Part shown: positions 1 to 12,242 of the stretch, piece after piece
How positions within the stretch are numbered: the stretch's first letter is position 1
Layout of the letters: the number at the start of each line of letters is the position of its first letter
Source: Aegilops tauschii subsp. strangulata
Lineage: Eukaryota > Streptophyta > Magnoliopsida > Poales > Poaceae
Assembly: GCF_002575655.3 (NCBI RefSeq)
Contig: NC_053037.3
Coordinates: forward strand, 321,993,294-322,057,293
Direction: 5' to 3'
Length of the DNA: 64,000 nt
Notes under the pieces: generated by a model
What the model was told of the DNA's origin: nothing
Databases searched by the model: none
Seen by the model: only the letters and a program-made list of their open reading frames with translations
Program-made: the position numbers and the translations under genes

Positions 1-2673
1 AATGTGGCAATTTGCTAACATGATTCGGACAGACTTAAGCATCGCTACGAGTGAGAAAATCTCATCGTAGTCAACGCCTTGAACATTGTCAAAAAAACTT
101 TTTTTCAACAAGTCTAGCTTTGTAGATAGTAACACTACTATCAGCGTCCGTCTTCCTCTTGAAGATCCATTTATTTTCTATGGCTTGCCGATCATCGGGC
201 AAGTCAACCAAAGTCCACACTTTGTTCTCATACATGGATCTCATCTCAGATTTCATGGCCTCAAGCCATTTCGCGGAATATGGGCTCATCATCGCTTCCT
301 CATAGTTCGTAGGTTCGTCATGGTCAAGTAACATGACCTCCAGAATAGGATTACCGTACCACTCTGGTGCGGATCTCACTCTGGTTTACCTACGAGGTTC
401 GGTAGTAACTTGATCTGAAGTTACATGATCATCATCATTAGCTTCCTCACTAATTGGTGTAGGAGTCACAGGAATAGATTTCTGTGATGAACTACTTTCC
501 AATAAGGGAGCAGGTACAGTTACCTCATCAAGTTCTACTTTCCTCCCACTCACTTCTTTCAAGAGAAACTCCTTCTCTAGAAAGGATCCATTCTTAGCAA
601 CGAATGTCTTGCCTTTGGATCTGTGATAGAAGGTGTACCCAACATTTTCTTTTGGGTATCCTATGAAAACGCAGTTCTCCGATTTGGGTTTGAGCTTATC
701 AGGTTGAAACTTTTTCGCATAAGCATCGTATCCCCAAACTTTAAGAAACGACAGCTTAGGTTTCTTGCTAAACCATAGCTCATACGGTGTCGTCTCGACG
801 GATTAGACGGTGCCCTATTTAATGTGAATGCAGCTGTCTTTAATGCATAACCCTAGAACGATAGTGGTAAATCGGTAAGAGACATCATAGATTGCACTAT
901 ATCCAATAAAGTACGATTATGACGTTCGGACACACCATTATGCTGTGGTGTTCCAGGTGGCATGAATTTGTGAAACTATTCCACATTGTTTTAATTCAAG
1001 GCCAAACTAGTAACTCAAATATCCGTCTCTGCGATCAAATCGCAGAAAAACTTTTATTTTCTTGTTACAATGATTCTCCACTTCACTCTGAAATTCTTTG
1101 AACTTTTCAACTGTTTCAGTTTCATTAAGTAGATATACCCATATTTGCTCAAATCATCTGTGAAGGTTAGGAAATAACGATACCTGCCGCGAGCCTCAAC
1201 ACTCATCGGACCGCATACATCGGTATGTATTATTTCCAATAAGTCAGTAGCTCGCTGCATTGTTCCGGAGAACGGAGTCTTAGTCATCTTGCCCATGAGG
1301 CATGGTTCGCAAGCATCAACTAATTAATAATCAAGTGATTCCAAAAGCCCATCAGCATGGATTTTCTTCATGCGCTTTACACCAATATGACCTAAACGGC
1401 AGTGCCACAAATAAGTTGCACTATCATTATTAACTTTGCATCTTTTGGCTTCAATGTTATGAATATGTTTATCACTACAATCGAGATCCAACAAACCATT
1501 TTCATTGGGTGTATGACCATAGAAGGTTTTATTCATGTAAACAGAATAACAATTATTCTCTAACTTAAATGAATAACTGTATTGCAATAAACATGATCAA
1601 ATCCTATCCATGCTCAACGCAAACACCATATAACACTTATTTAGGTTCAACACTAATCCCGAAAGTATAGGGAGTGTGCGATGATGATCAGATCAATCTT
1701 GGAACTACTTCCAACACACATCGTCACTTCGCCCTTAACTAGTTTCTGTTCATTCTGCAACTCCCGTTTCGAGTCACTAATCTTAGCAACTGAACTAGTA
1801 TCAAATACTAAGGGGTTGCTATAAACCCTAGTAAAGTACATATCAATAACATGTATATCAAATATACCTTTGTTCACTATGCCATCCTTCTTATCCGCCA
1901 AGTATCTAGGGAAGTTCCACTTCTAGTGACCAGTCCCTTTGCAGTAGAACCACTTAGTCTCAGGCTTAGGTCCAGACTTGGGCTTCTTCACTTGAGCAGC
2001 AACTCGCTTGCCGTTCTTCTTGAAGTTCCCCTTCCTCCCTTTGCCCTTTTCTTGAAACTAGTGGTCTTGTCAACCATCAACACTTGATGTTTTTCTTGAT
2101 TTCTACCTTCGTCGATTTCAGCATCACGAAGAGCTTGGGAATCCTTTCCGTTATCCCTTACATATTATAGTCCATCACAAAGTTCTAGTAACTTGGTGAT
2201 AGTGACTAGAGAACTCTGCCAATCACTATCTTATCTGGAAGATTAACTCCCACTTGATTCAAGCGATTGTAGTATTCAGACATTCTGAGCACATGCTCAC
2301 TAGCTGAGCAATTCTCCTCCATCTTGTAGGCAAAGTACTGTCAGAGGTCTCATACCTCTCGACACGGGCATGAGTATGAAATACTAATTTCAACTCTTGG
2401 AACATCTCATATGCTCCGTGGCATTTCAAAAAAACGTCTTTGAAGCCCCGATTCTAAGCCTTAAAGCATGGTGCACTAAACTATCAAGTAGTCATCATAT
2501 CGAGCTTGCCAAATGTTCATAACGTCTGCAGTTTCTCTTGCAATTGGTCTGTCACCTAGTGGTGCATCAAGGACATAATTCTTCTGTGCAGCAATGAGGA
2601 TAATCCTCAGATCACGGATCCAATCCGTATCTTTGCTACTAACATCTTTCAACTTAGTTTTCTCTAGGAACAT
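1..2673 (-). pseudogene. Broken copia gag-pol of element A
   Basis: This is a decayed Ty1-copia polyprotein that once encoded capsid, protease, integrase and reverse transcriptase for retrotransposition. Recognisable pieces on the minus strand are a gag start (2673-2476, with the LKD..DW.RDLRIIL pattern), a protease region (1901-1653, FDTSS at the active site where DSG/DTG is usual), a pre-integrase HxCRLGH region (1587-1324), an integrase piece (1296-1054, with IHTDVCGPM retaining the first catalytic Asp), and the start of RT (379-89, ending where the window cuts it). The pieces lie in different frames with stops between, so no intact protein can be made. The zinc-knuckle region around 1900-2000 is also out of frame. 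Confidence 0.85.
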
Positions 2674-3922
2674 ATCAAAAAAAAAACATGGGAGCTAAAC
2701 GCGAGCAATTGATCTACAACATAGATATGCTAATACTACCAGGACTAAGTTCATGATAAATTAAAGTTCAATTAATCATATTACTTAAGAACTCCCACTT
2801 AGATAGACATCCCTCTAATCCTCTAAGTGATAACGTGATCCAAATCAACTAAACCATGTCCGATCATCACGTGAGATGGAGTAGTTTCAATGGTGAACAT
2901 CACTATGTTGATCATATCTACTATATGATTCACCCTCGACCTTTCGGTCTCAGTGTTCCGAGGCCATATCTGTTATATGCTAGGCTCGTCAAGTTTAACC
3001 TGAGTATTCCGCGTGTGCAACTATTTTGCACCCGTTGTATTTGAACGTAGAGCCTATCACACCCGATCATCACGTGGTGTCTCAGCACGAAGAACTTTCG
3101 CAATGATGCATACTCAGGGAGAACACTTATACCTTGAAATTTAGTGAGAGATCATCTTATAATGCTACTGTCGATCTAAGCAAAATAAGATGCATAAAAG
3201 ATAAACATCACATGCAATCAATATAAGTGATATGATATGGCCATCATCATCTTGTGCTTGTGATCTCCATCTCTGAAGCACCGTCATGATCACCATCGTC
3301 ACCGGCGCGACACCTTGATCTCCATCGTAGCATCGTTGTCGTCTCGCCAACTATTGCTTCTACGACTATCGCTACCGCTTAGTGATAAAGTAAAGCATTA
3401 CAGGGCGATTGCATTGCATACAATAAAGCGATAACCATATGGCTCCTGCCAATTGCCGATAACTCGGTTACAAAACATGATCATCTCATACAATAAAATA
3501 TAGCATCATGTCTTGACCATATCACATCACAACATGCCCTGCAAAAACAAGTTAGACGTCCTCTACTTTGTTGTTGCAAGTTTTACGTGGCTGCTACGGG
3601 CTTAGCAAGAACCATTCTTACCTACGCATCAAAACCACAACGATAGTTCGTCAAGTTAGTGCTGTTTTAACCTTCTCAAGGACCGGGCGTAGCCACACTC
3701 GGTTCAACTAAAGTTGGAGAAACTGACACCCCCCAGCCACCTGTGTGCAAAGCACGTCGGTAGAACCAGTCTCGCGTAAGCGTACGCGTAATGTCGGTCC
3801 GGGCTGCTTCATCCAACAATACCGCCGAACCAAAGTATGACATGCTGGTAAGCAGTATGACTTGTATCGCCCACAACTCACTTGTGTTCTACTCGTGCAT
3901 ATAACATCTACGCATAAAACCT

Positions 3923-3935
3923 GGCTCGGATGCCA
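3923..3935 (-). other. Primer-binding site of element A
   Basis: On the minus strand TGGCATCCGAGCC follows the LTR end ...CCCCAACA after one base. It is a decayed version of the initiator-Met tRNA complement (TGGTATCAGAGC) used by most Ty1-copia elements. Confidence 0.7.
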
Positions 3936-3936
3936 C

Positions 3937-4570
3937 TGTTGGGGAACGTAGTAATTTCAAAAAAATTCCTACGCACACACAGGATCATGGTGATGCATAG
4001 CAACGAGAGGGGAGAGTGTTGTCTACGTACCCTCTAGACCGAAAGCGGAAGCGTTATATCAACGCGGTTGATGTAGTCGTACGTCTTCACGATCCGACCG
4101 ATCCAAGTACCGAAAGCACGGCACCTCCGAGTTCTGCACACGTTCGGCTCGGTGACGTCCTCGCCTTCTCGATCCAGCAAGAGGGGCGAAGTAGTAGATG
4201 AGTTCCGGCAGCACGACGGCGTGGTGACGGTGTTGGTGAAGAACAATCTTCGCAGGGCTTCGCCTAAGCACTACGAAAACTATGACGGAGGATAAACTAG
4301 AGGAGACGGGGTTGCCGGCACACGGCTTGGTGTTTCTTGATGTGTCTTGGGTGCTAGCCCTACCCCTCTATTTATAGGTTGAGCCTTGGGGTCGAAACTT
4401 GGAGTAAAAGCCTCCACAAAGTCGGTTTCACCCGAAAGGCAAGAGTCCTTCTCGGACTCCAGGGCCAGACGCCAGGGTTCCCGGCGTCTGGACCCAGACG
4501 CCAGGGACCCTGGCGTCTGGCCCCTGGACTCCGCAAAACTTCCTTTTGCACTTTCCAAAAACCTCGTGGG
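3937..4570 (-). repeat. Partial 5' LTR of element A
   Basis: It begins, on the plus strand, with TGTTGGGGAACGTAG, the reverse complement of a BARE/Angela-type LTR end. A minus-strand TATA box (TATAAATAG, about 4367-4377) marks the promoter. Upstream of it lie GC-rich inverted repeats built on CCAGACGCC (4465-4520). The far part of U3 is missing. The junction with gypsy coding sequence is near 4560-4572 and cannot be fixed to the base. Confidence 0.8.
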
Positions 4571-4574
4571 CTTC

Positions 4575-7500
4575 CTATTTGCTATCGAGGGTGGTGGAGA
4601 TGTTGCTCGGAGCAGCATTCGGGTCTTCAGGATGGATGTGCACTGGCTTTGTCTCCCCTGCCGACTGGAAAGCAGATTCTGTAGTCGGCTTCTTGGACTT
4701 CAACAACTCGCTTGTGTCCACCGCTTTCTTGTATTCGTCCAGTTCGGCCATCGCCATCTGCTCATTAGCAATCTAGGAGCCCTTCTAGAGGTACTCTTCG
4801 GCCAACTTCCGATTGCCTGTGATGGTGATCACGCCTTTCGGCCCTGGCATCTTAAGCTTAAGATACACGTAACATGGACGGGCCATAAAACGTGCGTAGG
4901 CAGGCCTACCCAGGATGGCGTGATAACTGCTTCGGAAGTCCGCCACCTCGAAAGTCAGTCGTTCCTTTCGGAAGTTCTTCTCCTCGCTGAACACGACATC
5001 GAGGGCAATCTGGCCAAGTGATTTGGCCTTCTTCCCAGGGATTACCCCGTGGAACTGCATGTTCCTCTTGCTGAGCCAGGTCATCGGGATTCCCAACGAT
5101 TCCAATGTGGCGGCATAAATGATATTAAGCCCGCTGCCGCTGTCCATTAGGACTTTGCGCAGTCGGACTCCTCTCACAACAGGATCTACCACCAAGGCAT
5201 GCCGCCCCGGGGTCGGTATGTGGGCCGAGTGATCCGACTAATCAAAGGTTACTGGCGTCTTGGCCCAGTCGAGAAATTTGGTGACAGTCGGAACTGCCAT
5301 GTTGACCTCTCGGTTGATGACTTTGAGGTGACCCTTGCTCTCGATGTCGGCAAAGATCATCAAGATGTTCTCGACATTGGGGTACCCAGAAGTACCCTTG
5401 GCTCCATCATCGTCATCTTCATCCTTGTCTCCAGAGGAATCTTGCCGCATCTCTTGCTTCAGGAGTCGACACTCCCGAGTGGTGTGTTTGGGAAAAATTA
5501 AATTACCCTCCTCATCTTTATTCGTATGGATCTGGCAAGGTTGGTCGAGGATGTTGCTCTTCATGGTGACTTGCTTTTTCCCTTTCCAATCTTTCTTCTA
5601 CTTTTGGGAGCTCTTTTTGCCTTGGCCGGCCAGAGCCGCGGCCTCGGCGCTCCCTTCGGTATCTGCTTTCCGCTTGTGCTTCTTGCCCTTGTTCTCTGAC
5701 TAATGCGCGTCGCCTGCTCGGCTCTTGCCGCTCCTCAGTCGGTCTTCCTCTTCACCATTGGCATACCGGTTGGCTATCTCCATAGCTCGACTGAGAGTCG
5801 GGGTCTCAGTTCGGCCAAACTTCATGTTCAGCTCCCGGTACCTAACTCCGGCCTTGAAAGCACAGATTACCTGGTGCTCGGTGACGTTCTCCACCATATT
5901 GTGCAAGGTGGTCCACCGCTGAATAAACTCTCGGAGAGTCTCATTCAGCTTTTGCACACAGTGTTGCAGCTCGGTTAGGCCACCCGGTCTCTTGTATGTG
6001 CCTTCAAAAGTCTTGATGAATACCCTCGCCAGGTCATCCCAACAGAATACTCTGCCTGGCGGGAGCTGAGTAAGCCAAGCCCGAGCGGAGCCTTCCAGCA
6101 TCAGCCGCAAATGCTTCATGGCCACATTGTCATTGCCGTTGTCGATCTGGAAGGCCACTCGATAATCTTCTAGCCATATCCCAGGCTTGGACTCGCCAGT
6201 GAATTTGCCAATCCCCGTGGCCAACCTGAAGTTGTTGGGAATCTCAGCCGCTCATATGTAACGGCTGAAGCACTCGGGACCTGATGGTACGGTACCACTC
6301 GGTACGGTGTGATCTTGGCCTTCTCGCAAGGCCCGGCCTCTGTCGACCAGGTTCTGAGCGAGAACTGATCTCGCGTTGAACAACGGGTCTCGAGTGTCTC
6401 TTGATGGACAAGAAGGACTCAGCCTGCGATCGCTGCTGTGTGTCCGTCTGTCGTCGTAGGGCTAGCGCCCGTACGCGACATCCCGTGGTGGAGGCATCAG
6501 GGCACGATCGTAGTTGTCTTCATGCTGGGGCGACACAACTTGATCGCGCCTCCGATCTTCATGATGATCTCTGGAGGAAGAAGTGGCTCGGCGCCTGGCC
6601 GAGCCAAGTGGGCTATGAGCCAACTGGACGGCCTCCGCATGCATGGATGCGCCATGGATCCGGTCTCCGGACTGGGGCACGGCCGCATTCTGCGATAGCG
6701 CCGTCTTGAGGAGCACCTGGATCTGACAAATCCCTTCTCCAGCTAAAGAACCAGAGGGCTGAATGGAATCGACGATCCGAGTGGCGGCTGCTAAATTTTG
6801 AAGTGGAGTACTGAGGACTTGATACTTATGAGGTTGGTCACTCGAGTAGAGCCGGCGTTTGTGTCGACTCGAACTGGGTTGATGGTGCTCGCATTCATCC
6901 AGTTCCCTTTGAAGTCGTTCAAGGCGATCCTGCTCGACCAGAGTGTCCAAGCGAGCCGACTCCATGGCTATCACCTCGGGAGTCGTCCCGGTGACCGGAG
7001 TGTTTAGGAGCTGGTCGTTCCTACGACGGAGCTCGTCCCGCTGCTCCCGGGTGAGAGCCTGAGGGACATACGGCTCGTGGCCCGGCAAGCCACCGTTGGT
7101 GTTGATGTGGGACATACCTGCACGGCCGTCTTTGGGCTCCGTGTAACCTGGGGGTACGCGGTGCTCAGAGTTATCCGCCATGAGAATCTCAGCGGTTGAC
7201 TCGATGCTCTCGGATTCAGACTCCTCTGAGGAATCAGCAAGCGATCCGTTAGAGAGGTTGAGGGCGGGCTCGTCGAACTCGAGAGCCGCCACTTGTTCTA
7301 CCGCTTCCTGGGTGGCAACAGCGTGCTTGATCCAGTGTTGCAGCCGCGAGCTCCCGGAGCGTTTGTGACGACGCGCAATGGTGGGGTACACTACCACTCG
7401 GTACGGGGCCGAGGGCTGTCGGAGAAGGACCCCGTAGGAGGAAGCACGGAAGTGTGTCGCGCCACGGACGGGCAATGCCTCCATGTCCAGCGGGGCCTCG

Positions 7501-7586
7501 CGTAGCCACCCCAAGTCATCGGCGATGAAGGAGATCCTCCCGAAACGGATTTCGCCGCCGACTGACATGATGATGAAGAAATCCAC
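4575..7586 (-). pseudogene. Truncated gypsy gag-protease of element B
   Basis: The N-terminal gag reading frame is 7586-6462 (374 residues, charged, low complexity in its middle). A Retrotrans_gag-type capsid core lies at 6224-5700 (WLEDYRVAF near the start, AWLTQLPPG, then REFIQRW). A gag/linker piece lies at 5564-5238. An aspartic protease lies at 5195-4785 with LMDSGSGLNI as the active-site turn and ILGRPAY near its end, both intact. The pieces sit in different frames. A stop at about 4575-4577 closes the linker after the protease. Coding sequence for RT and integrase is lost at the junction with element A. The product would be a virus-like-particle protein and its maturation protease, but neither can be made whole. 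Confidence 0.8.
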
Positions 7587-7615
7587 CTACACCGTGAAAC
7601 TTTGCTAGATGCCTA

Positions 7616-7633
7616 GCCCCATGATGGGCGCCA
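7616..7633 (-). other. Primer-binding site of gypsy element B
   Basis: The minus strand reads TGGCGCCCATCATGGGGC two bases after the LTR end. TGGCGCC starts are typical of gypsy primer-binding sites. Confidence 0.75.
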
Positions 7634-7635
7634 AC

Positions 7636-8226
7636 TGTCGGGGTTACGATCCTAACAATGAGTACTAGGGGTACGAATAAGGGGCAGAGACTAGATACGA
7701 CACACGTGTAACACTCGGTGTTTAACGAGTTCAGGCCCCTCACTCGGTGGAGGTAAAATCCCAACATCTCGTGCCCCGAGGCTTGCTTTGATTTGATGGG
7801 TATAGTTACAGAGATTGAACGTGTCCGGCTATGGAGAGGGGTGCGGCTTATATAGAGTGCGCAGCAGCCCCATGTCTCCCACGCCGTCGAGGCTATTAAT
7901 GTCATTGAATGAGACAATTACTAGTGTAATGAGCCTCTACTACAGCAGTTACAGGTAACGGTAGCTATAACTCTATTTAGTGGATGACTTAGGATTCCTC
8001 GACCATTGCAGCTCCCACGACATCCTCTTGTCCTGTGCGTCTGAGTGGTGGTCCGTCCGCCGAGTGATGCATGATCATCCGAGTGCCGCAGAACCGTCCG
8101 AGTGAACCTCCTGAGGTATTCATCCAAATGCAGGCATGGTCCAGGGACCTACCTATGATGGTGGTGGGCCCTATGTGGGTCCCAAATGATGGGTCCTTGA
8201 CCCTACCTATAATAGGTGACCGCATC
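7636..8226 (-). repeat. 5' LTR of gypsy element B
   Basis: The inner end (TGTCGGGGTTACGATCC on the plus strand) sits beside the primer-binding site. A minus-strand TATA box (CTATATAAG) lies near 7850-7858. The outer end is estimated from a CA dinucleotide at 8225-8226, with no second LTR or target duplication available to confirm it. Confidence 0.6.
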
Positions 8227-8657
8227 ACAAGCCACATAGACATCGACCTAATAAAACTAAAAAGACAGCAGACCGGTAGCCTTTGCACAAAGGAACACCA
8301 GCCAAGAATTTTTTTTACAATCAAGACCGAAGAATCCCCTCAGTTTGACAACAACGCCCGTGAGCTATCTCCGGCATCACCACAACATCACCAATGAAAA
8401 AAATGATGGATCACCTCTCACCAGAGCTCGACGCGCCCAATCACTGATATACAGCTTCGCGGACCTACACGGTGGCTCACCGAAGGCGAGTCATTGTCGT
8501 TGAACGCCTCAAACTAGGGCAAGACCTCGGACACGCCATCAAACTCTAGATCTGGAACCCCCACACAACTAAGACGACGGAGGAGGAAATCATAACTGCC
8601 AACCATGAATCCATCACACGATTCACCATCTTCCATATACCGATGATGTAGACCACA
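8227..8657. other. Unassigned repeat-like stretch
   Basis: I see no coding region longer than about 100 residues and no terminal structure. The base composition and CCACCATC-type runs resemble decayed transposon sequence. It lies between gypsy element B and the insertion point of the copia element at 8658. Confidence 0.3.
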
Positions 8658-10333
8658 TGAAAGGATCGAGAAGAGGTGTCTAGAGGGGGGTGAATAGACT
8701 CTTAACAATAAAAGTTGCAGTTTTTAAATTCCTTAAGTTGGAGTGGAATTTTAGCACAGGTTCACACATTTACAATACATGTCAAGCAAGCATGATAAGA
8801 GTATATGAGCAGCGGAAAGTAAAGCATGCAAGTTGCAAGAATGTAAAGGGATGGGATTGGAGTGTGCAAACGCAATTTGGAGACACGAAGATGTTTTATC
8901 CGTGGTTCCGATAGGTGGTGCTATCGCATCCACGTTAATGGAGACTTCAACCCACGAAGGGTAACAGTTGCGCGACTCCACGGAGGGCTCCACCCACGAA
9001 GGGTCCGTGAAGAATCAACCTTGTCTATCCCACCATGGTCGTCGCCCACGAAGGGCTTGCCTCACTCGGGTAGATCTTCACGAAGTAGGCGATCTCCTTG
9101 CCCTTACAAACTCCTTGGTTCAACTCCACAATCTTGACGGAGGCTCCCAAGTGACACCTAACCAATCTAGGAGACACCACTCTCCAAGAGGTAATAGATG
9201 GTGTGTTGATGATGAACTCCTTGCTGTTGTGCTTCAAATGATAGTCTCCCCAACACTCAACTCTCTCTCATAGGATAGGATTTGGTGGAAAGATGATTTG
9301 AGTGGAAAGCAACTTGGGGAAGGCTAGAGATCAAGATTTATGTGGTTGGAATGGAATATCTTGACCTCAACACAAGTGTAGGTGGTTCTCTCTCAGAAAA
9401 TGTATGTTGGAAGTGCAGGCATGTTCTGATGGCTCTCTCCACGAATGAAGAGTGGGTGGAGGGGTATATATAGCCTCCACACAAAATCTAACCGTTACAC
9501 ACAATTTACCAAACTAGGTGGGACCGATTCATAGAACTCGGTCGGACCGATTTGGTTCATAATGTGACCGTTAGCGTTATCGGTGGGACCGACATGTCAA
9601 CTCGGTGTGACCGATGTCACTAGGGTTAGGGCATAACGTAATCTCGGTGAGACCGATTACTCAAACTCGATGGGACCGATTTTGGTAATAGACAAACAGA
9701 GAGTTGGTCAGGCAAACTCGGTGGGACCGATTCGCTCATCTCAGTTGGACCAAAATGTTACGAAAGGGTGACAGAGAGTTTGCATTGCAATCTCTGTGGG
9801 ACCGATTGCATATTTCGGTTAGACCAAAATTATTGCAATAGGCACCAGAGAGTTTGCAATCCCATCTCCGTGAGACCGAGATCCCTATCGGTGAGACCGA
9901 AATGATTAGGGTTTGTGGCAGTGGCTATGTCAAGTGAACTCGATGCGCCGGATAGATCAAATCGGTGGGGCCGAGTTTGACTTTTTGTTTGGGACATATG
10001 TGGATGTGAGAAAGTGGTTGAGGGATTTGGAGCATATCATTAAGCATTTTGAGCAAGAACCTCATTAAGCAACACCTCACCCCCTCTTAATAGTATTGGC
10101 TTTTCCTATGGACTCAATGTGATCTTGGATCACTAAAAATGAAATGTAGAGTCTTGTGCTTTGAGCTTGAGCCAATCCTTTTGTTCTTAGCATTTAGAAG
10201 GGGTTCCACATCTTCTTGTCCATGCCACTCCATTGTTGAACTTATCTGAAATATACTAGGTGAAAACATTAGTCCAACAAGAGATATGTTGACATTAATT
10301 ACCAAAATCACCCAGGGAGCACTTGTGCTTTCA
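8658..10333 (-). repeat. 3' LTR of element D
   Basis: This 1676-bp LTR has TGAAAG/CTTTCA termini. A minus-strand TATA box (TATATATACC, about 9465-9475) separates U3 (right) from R-U5 (left). The 450 bp just upstream of the TATA box hold about 14 units of the dyad TCGGTnnnACCGA, some degenerate. Confidence 0.9.
9515..9985. promoter_or_regulatory. TCGGTnnnACCGA dyad array upstream of the LTR TATA box
   Basis: About 14 copies of a 13-bp dyad (arms TCGGT and ACCGA, three-base centre) occur at roughly 30-bp intervals. Six copies have perfect arms; others differ by one or two bases. The array stops about 40 bp before the minus-strand TATA box. Its role is unknown; the position suggests promoter or silencing elements. 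The same array is at 17085-17560. Confidence 0.6.
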
Positions 10334-10346
10334 ATCTCCCCCTTTT
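10334..10346 (-). other. Polypurine tract of element D
   Basis: The minus strand reads AAAAAGGGGGAGA immediately before the 3' LTR, the usual plus-strand priming site of LTR retrotransposons. Confidence 0.8.
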
Positions 10347-12242
10347 TGGTAATTGATGACAACATACATCAAAGCTTTAGATAAAGATATAGAGAATAAC
10401 AAGTAAAGCTTTGGAAAGACATGTAACATGCATAGGCACCCCCTACATGTATGCAATCATGTGAATATGGAACATAAGAGCATATGAGTGCATAATAATG
10501 ACAGAGCAAGCAATGAGTTACATGTATCTTGGCTATATGCATCAGAGCAAATGGTGTGAATATAGGAAATGTACCTTCATGCTCATGAGTCCTTCTTGCA
10601 AACAGTATGTACATCAGGAACATATCCTCATGCACATGAGTGTGATGCATATACTTACCTTGTGGTCTTGAGTTGGCTTAGAAAGGGATGAACCTGAGTA
10701 AACAAGGTTAGATAACACAAATACATCTACTAGCCAGAGCAAACAAAAGGAACCACAAGAGTACCAAGATTGGGATGACATGTAGAGTGTGAGCACTGGA
10801 TACTCTATTAGATATAGACATGTCCCCAAAGGTAAAGATATGCAATGAATTCGAAGATTTTCTTCCCTTAGATGTCTTGCTCCCCCTGAATCTTATATGG
10901 GATACTGGGAGAAGATAGGGAACAGAAAATCAGAGCAAAGAAAATACACAAACAACATGAACATGTCTGTCCCCTCTAAAGACATGCGACTTCTCTCCTC
11001 TTGAACACCAAGCATCTGGGGTATGTAATTCTTCTCTCCCCTTGTTTGAAGCATTCTCTCCCCTTTTTGAAGGATTAAGCTTTGATGTGAACTCTCTCTT
11101 CCCCTTTGAAATCAATTTCCAAGAAGGGATCCTCTGGAGTGTGAGTCAAAATAGGTTTGGTCCTTGAGTCACAGAGAAAAGCAGCGTATAAAATGTGATG
11201 CTCATAGAGGAGAAGAATCATTGAGTGGAGCTGGAGAAAAAAGGAATGCAGGATCAAGTGGCAAGTTGTCTTTTCCGTAGTGAAATCGGTGGCACCGAGT
11301 TGTGTGCTTCGGTTACACCGAAAGGATTCGGTTGGACCGAAAGCAACAGATCGGTGTGACCGAGTTCATCACAGAGAAAGCACTTGTCACCTCAGCTCAC
11401 TAGGTAAGAAAGATCTCACAAGGATTTGCAATGAATTAACTAAAGAATTTGCAAGGAATTGGATGCAGGGAATGCAGAACATAACAGAGAAAAGAAAATC
11501 TAGATGAAGTTTTTTTTTGAAGGGAAAACAAACATGCATGAGACAAATGCAAGAACACTGAGAAACACAAGGGAACTTCATCTAGAAATGGGTGGTGACA
11601 AAGTCACTTAGGTTAGAGTATATTGACTTAGGAGTCAAGTGAGGGCACTTGATCATGGGTCATACTCATCGTTTAAGCTCAAAATGGGGTTACCATTTTT
11701 CGTTTAAGCATTTTGATGTATTCACATCTTGTTGACTTGCTTTGACCTATGACTTGAGGTAAAGCTTCGCTAAGATGGAATGACATAACTTGGGTGGTGG
11801 TGTTGATCTTAGTCATGTAATGGAACTTGTGTGGGTTGCTCGAGGTTGATGTAGCTCATCAAGAGTTGGGAGCACCACTTGGAAGTGAGTTCATCTACCT
11901 ACATGGGTTAGTTTTGCAAGGAAGAGCACTTGTGTATCCAAAATGACAATCATGAAATTTGATACCAAAAGAAATTTGATATGTAGAATTTGTCAAAGGA
12001 TATGCTGAAGGGTTTCGTGCTTCCTTGTCATCAACCACCGTTTTGTAGAGACTTGGTGATGTAGAGATTGCTCAAGATGTGAGTGAGTTGCAATCTCATA
12101 GATTTAGATTCATCCAAGTACCTACAAGGGTTAGATAACGTGCAAGGGTGCAAATATATCCAAGACATATGAATATCATCATAAGAGAAATATCAAGGAT
12201 TAGTCATAGATTCATGCCTTGCATGTATCCAAAATGGAGTTC
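10347..12242 (-). other. 3' non-coding interior of element D
   Basis: About 1.9 kb lie between the end of pol and the polypurine tract. The longest reading frames are under 100 residues and carry no recognised domain. SIRE-type elements can hold an extra envelope-like frame here, but I cannot see one. Four perfect TCGGTnnnACCGA dyads cluster at 11285-11363. Confidence 0.6.

Larger units (their letters stand above)
1..4570 (-). mobile_element. Ty1-copia retrotransposon, BARE/Angela-like, truncated at both ends (element A)
   Basis: The minus strand carries, in transcription order, an LTR end (3937-4570), a primer-binding site, a non-coding leader (about 2700-3920), and gag, protease, integrase and reverse-transcriptase remnants running off the left edge. 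The interior matches that of the plus-strand element at 23706-35219 almost throughout, so both belong to one family in opposite orientation. The order protease-integrase-RT identifies Ty1-copia. The LTR lacks its upstream part where it meets gypsy sequence near 4570. The 3' end lies outside the window. Confidence 0.9.
4571..8226 (-). mobile_element. Ty3-gypsy retrotransposon, 5' half only (element B)
   Basis: The minus strand reads LTR (about 8226-7636), primer-binding site (7633-7616), gag (7586-about 5240), protease (5195-4785) and the start of the linker before reverse transcriptase. It then ends abruptly at the copia LTR of element A. RT, RNase H, integrase and the 3' LTR are absent. The right limit near 8226 is set only by a plausible terminal dinucleotide and has no matching partner LTR. 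Confidence 0.8.

Noticed and set aside
4386..5021. A 211-residue open frame on the plus strand
   Set aside because: It runs across the copia LTR and antisense to the gypsy protease, which has a recognisable active site on the other strand. The frame is a shadow.
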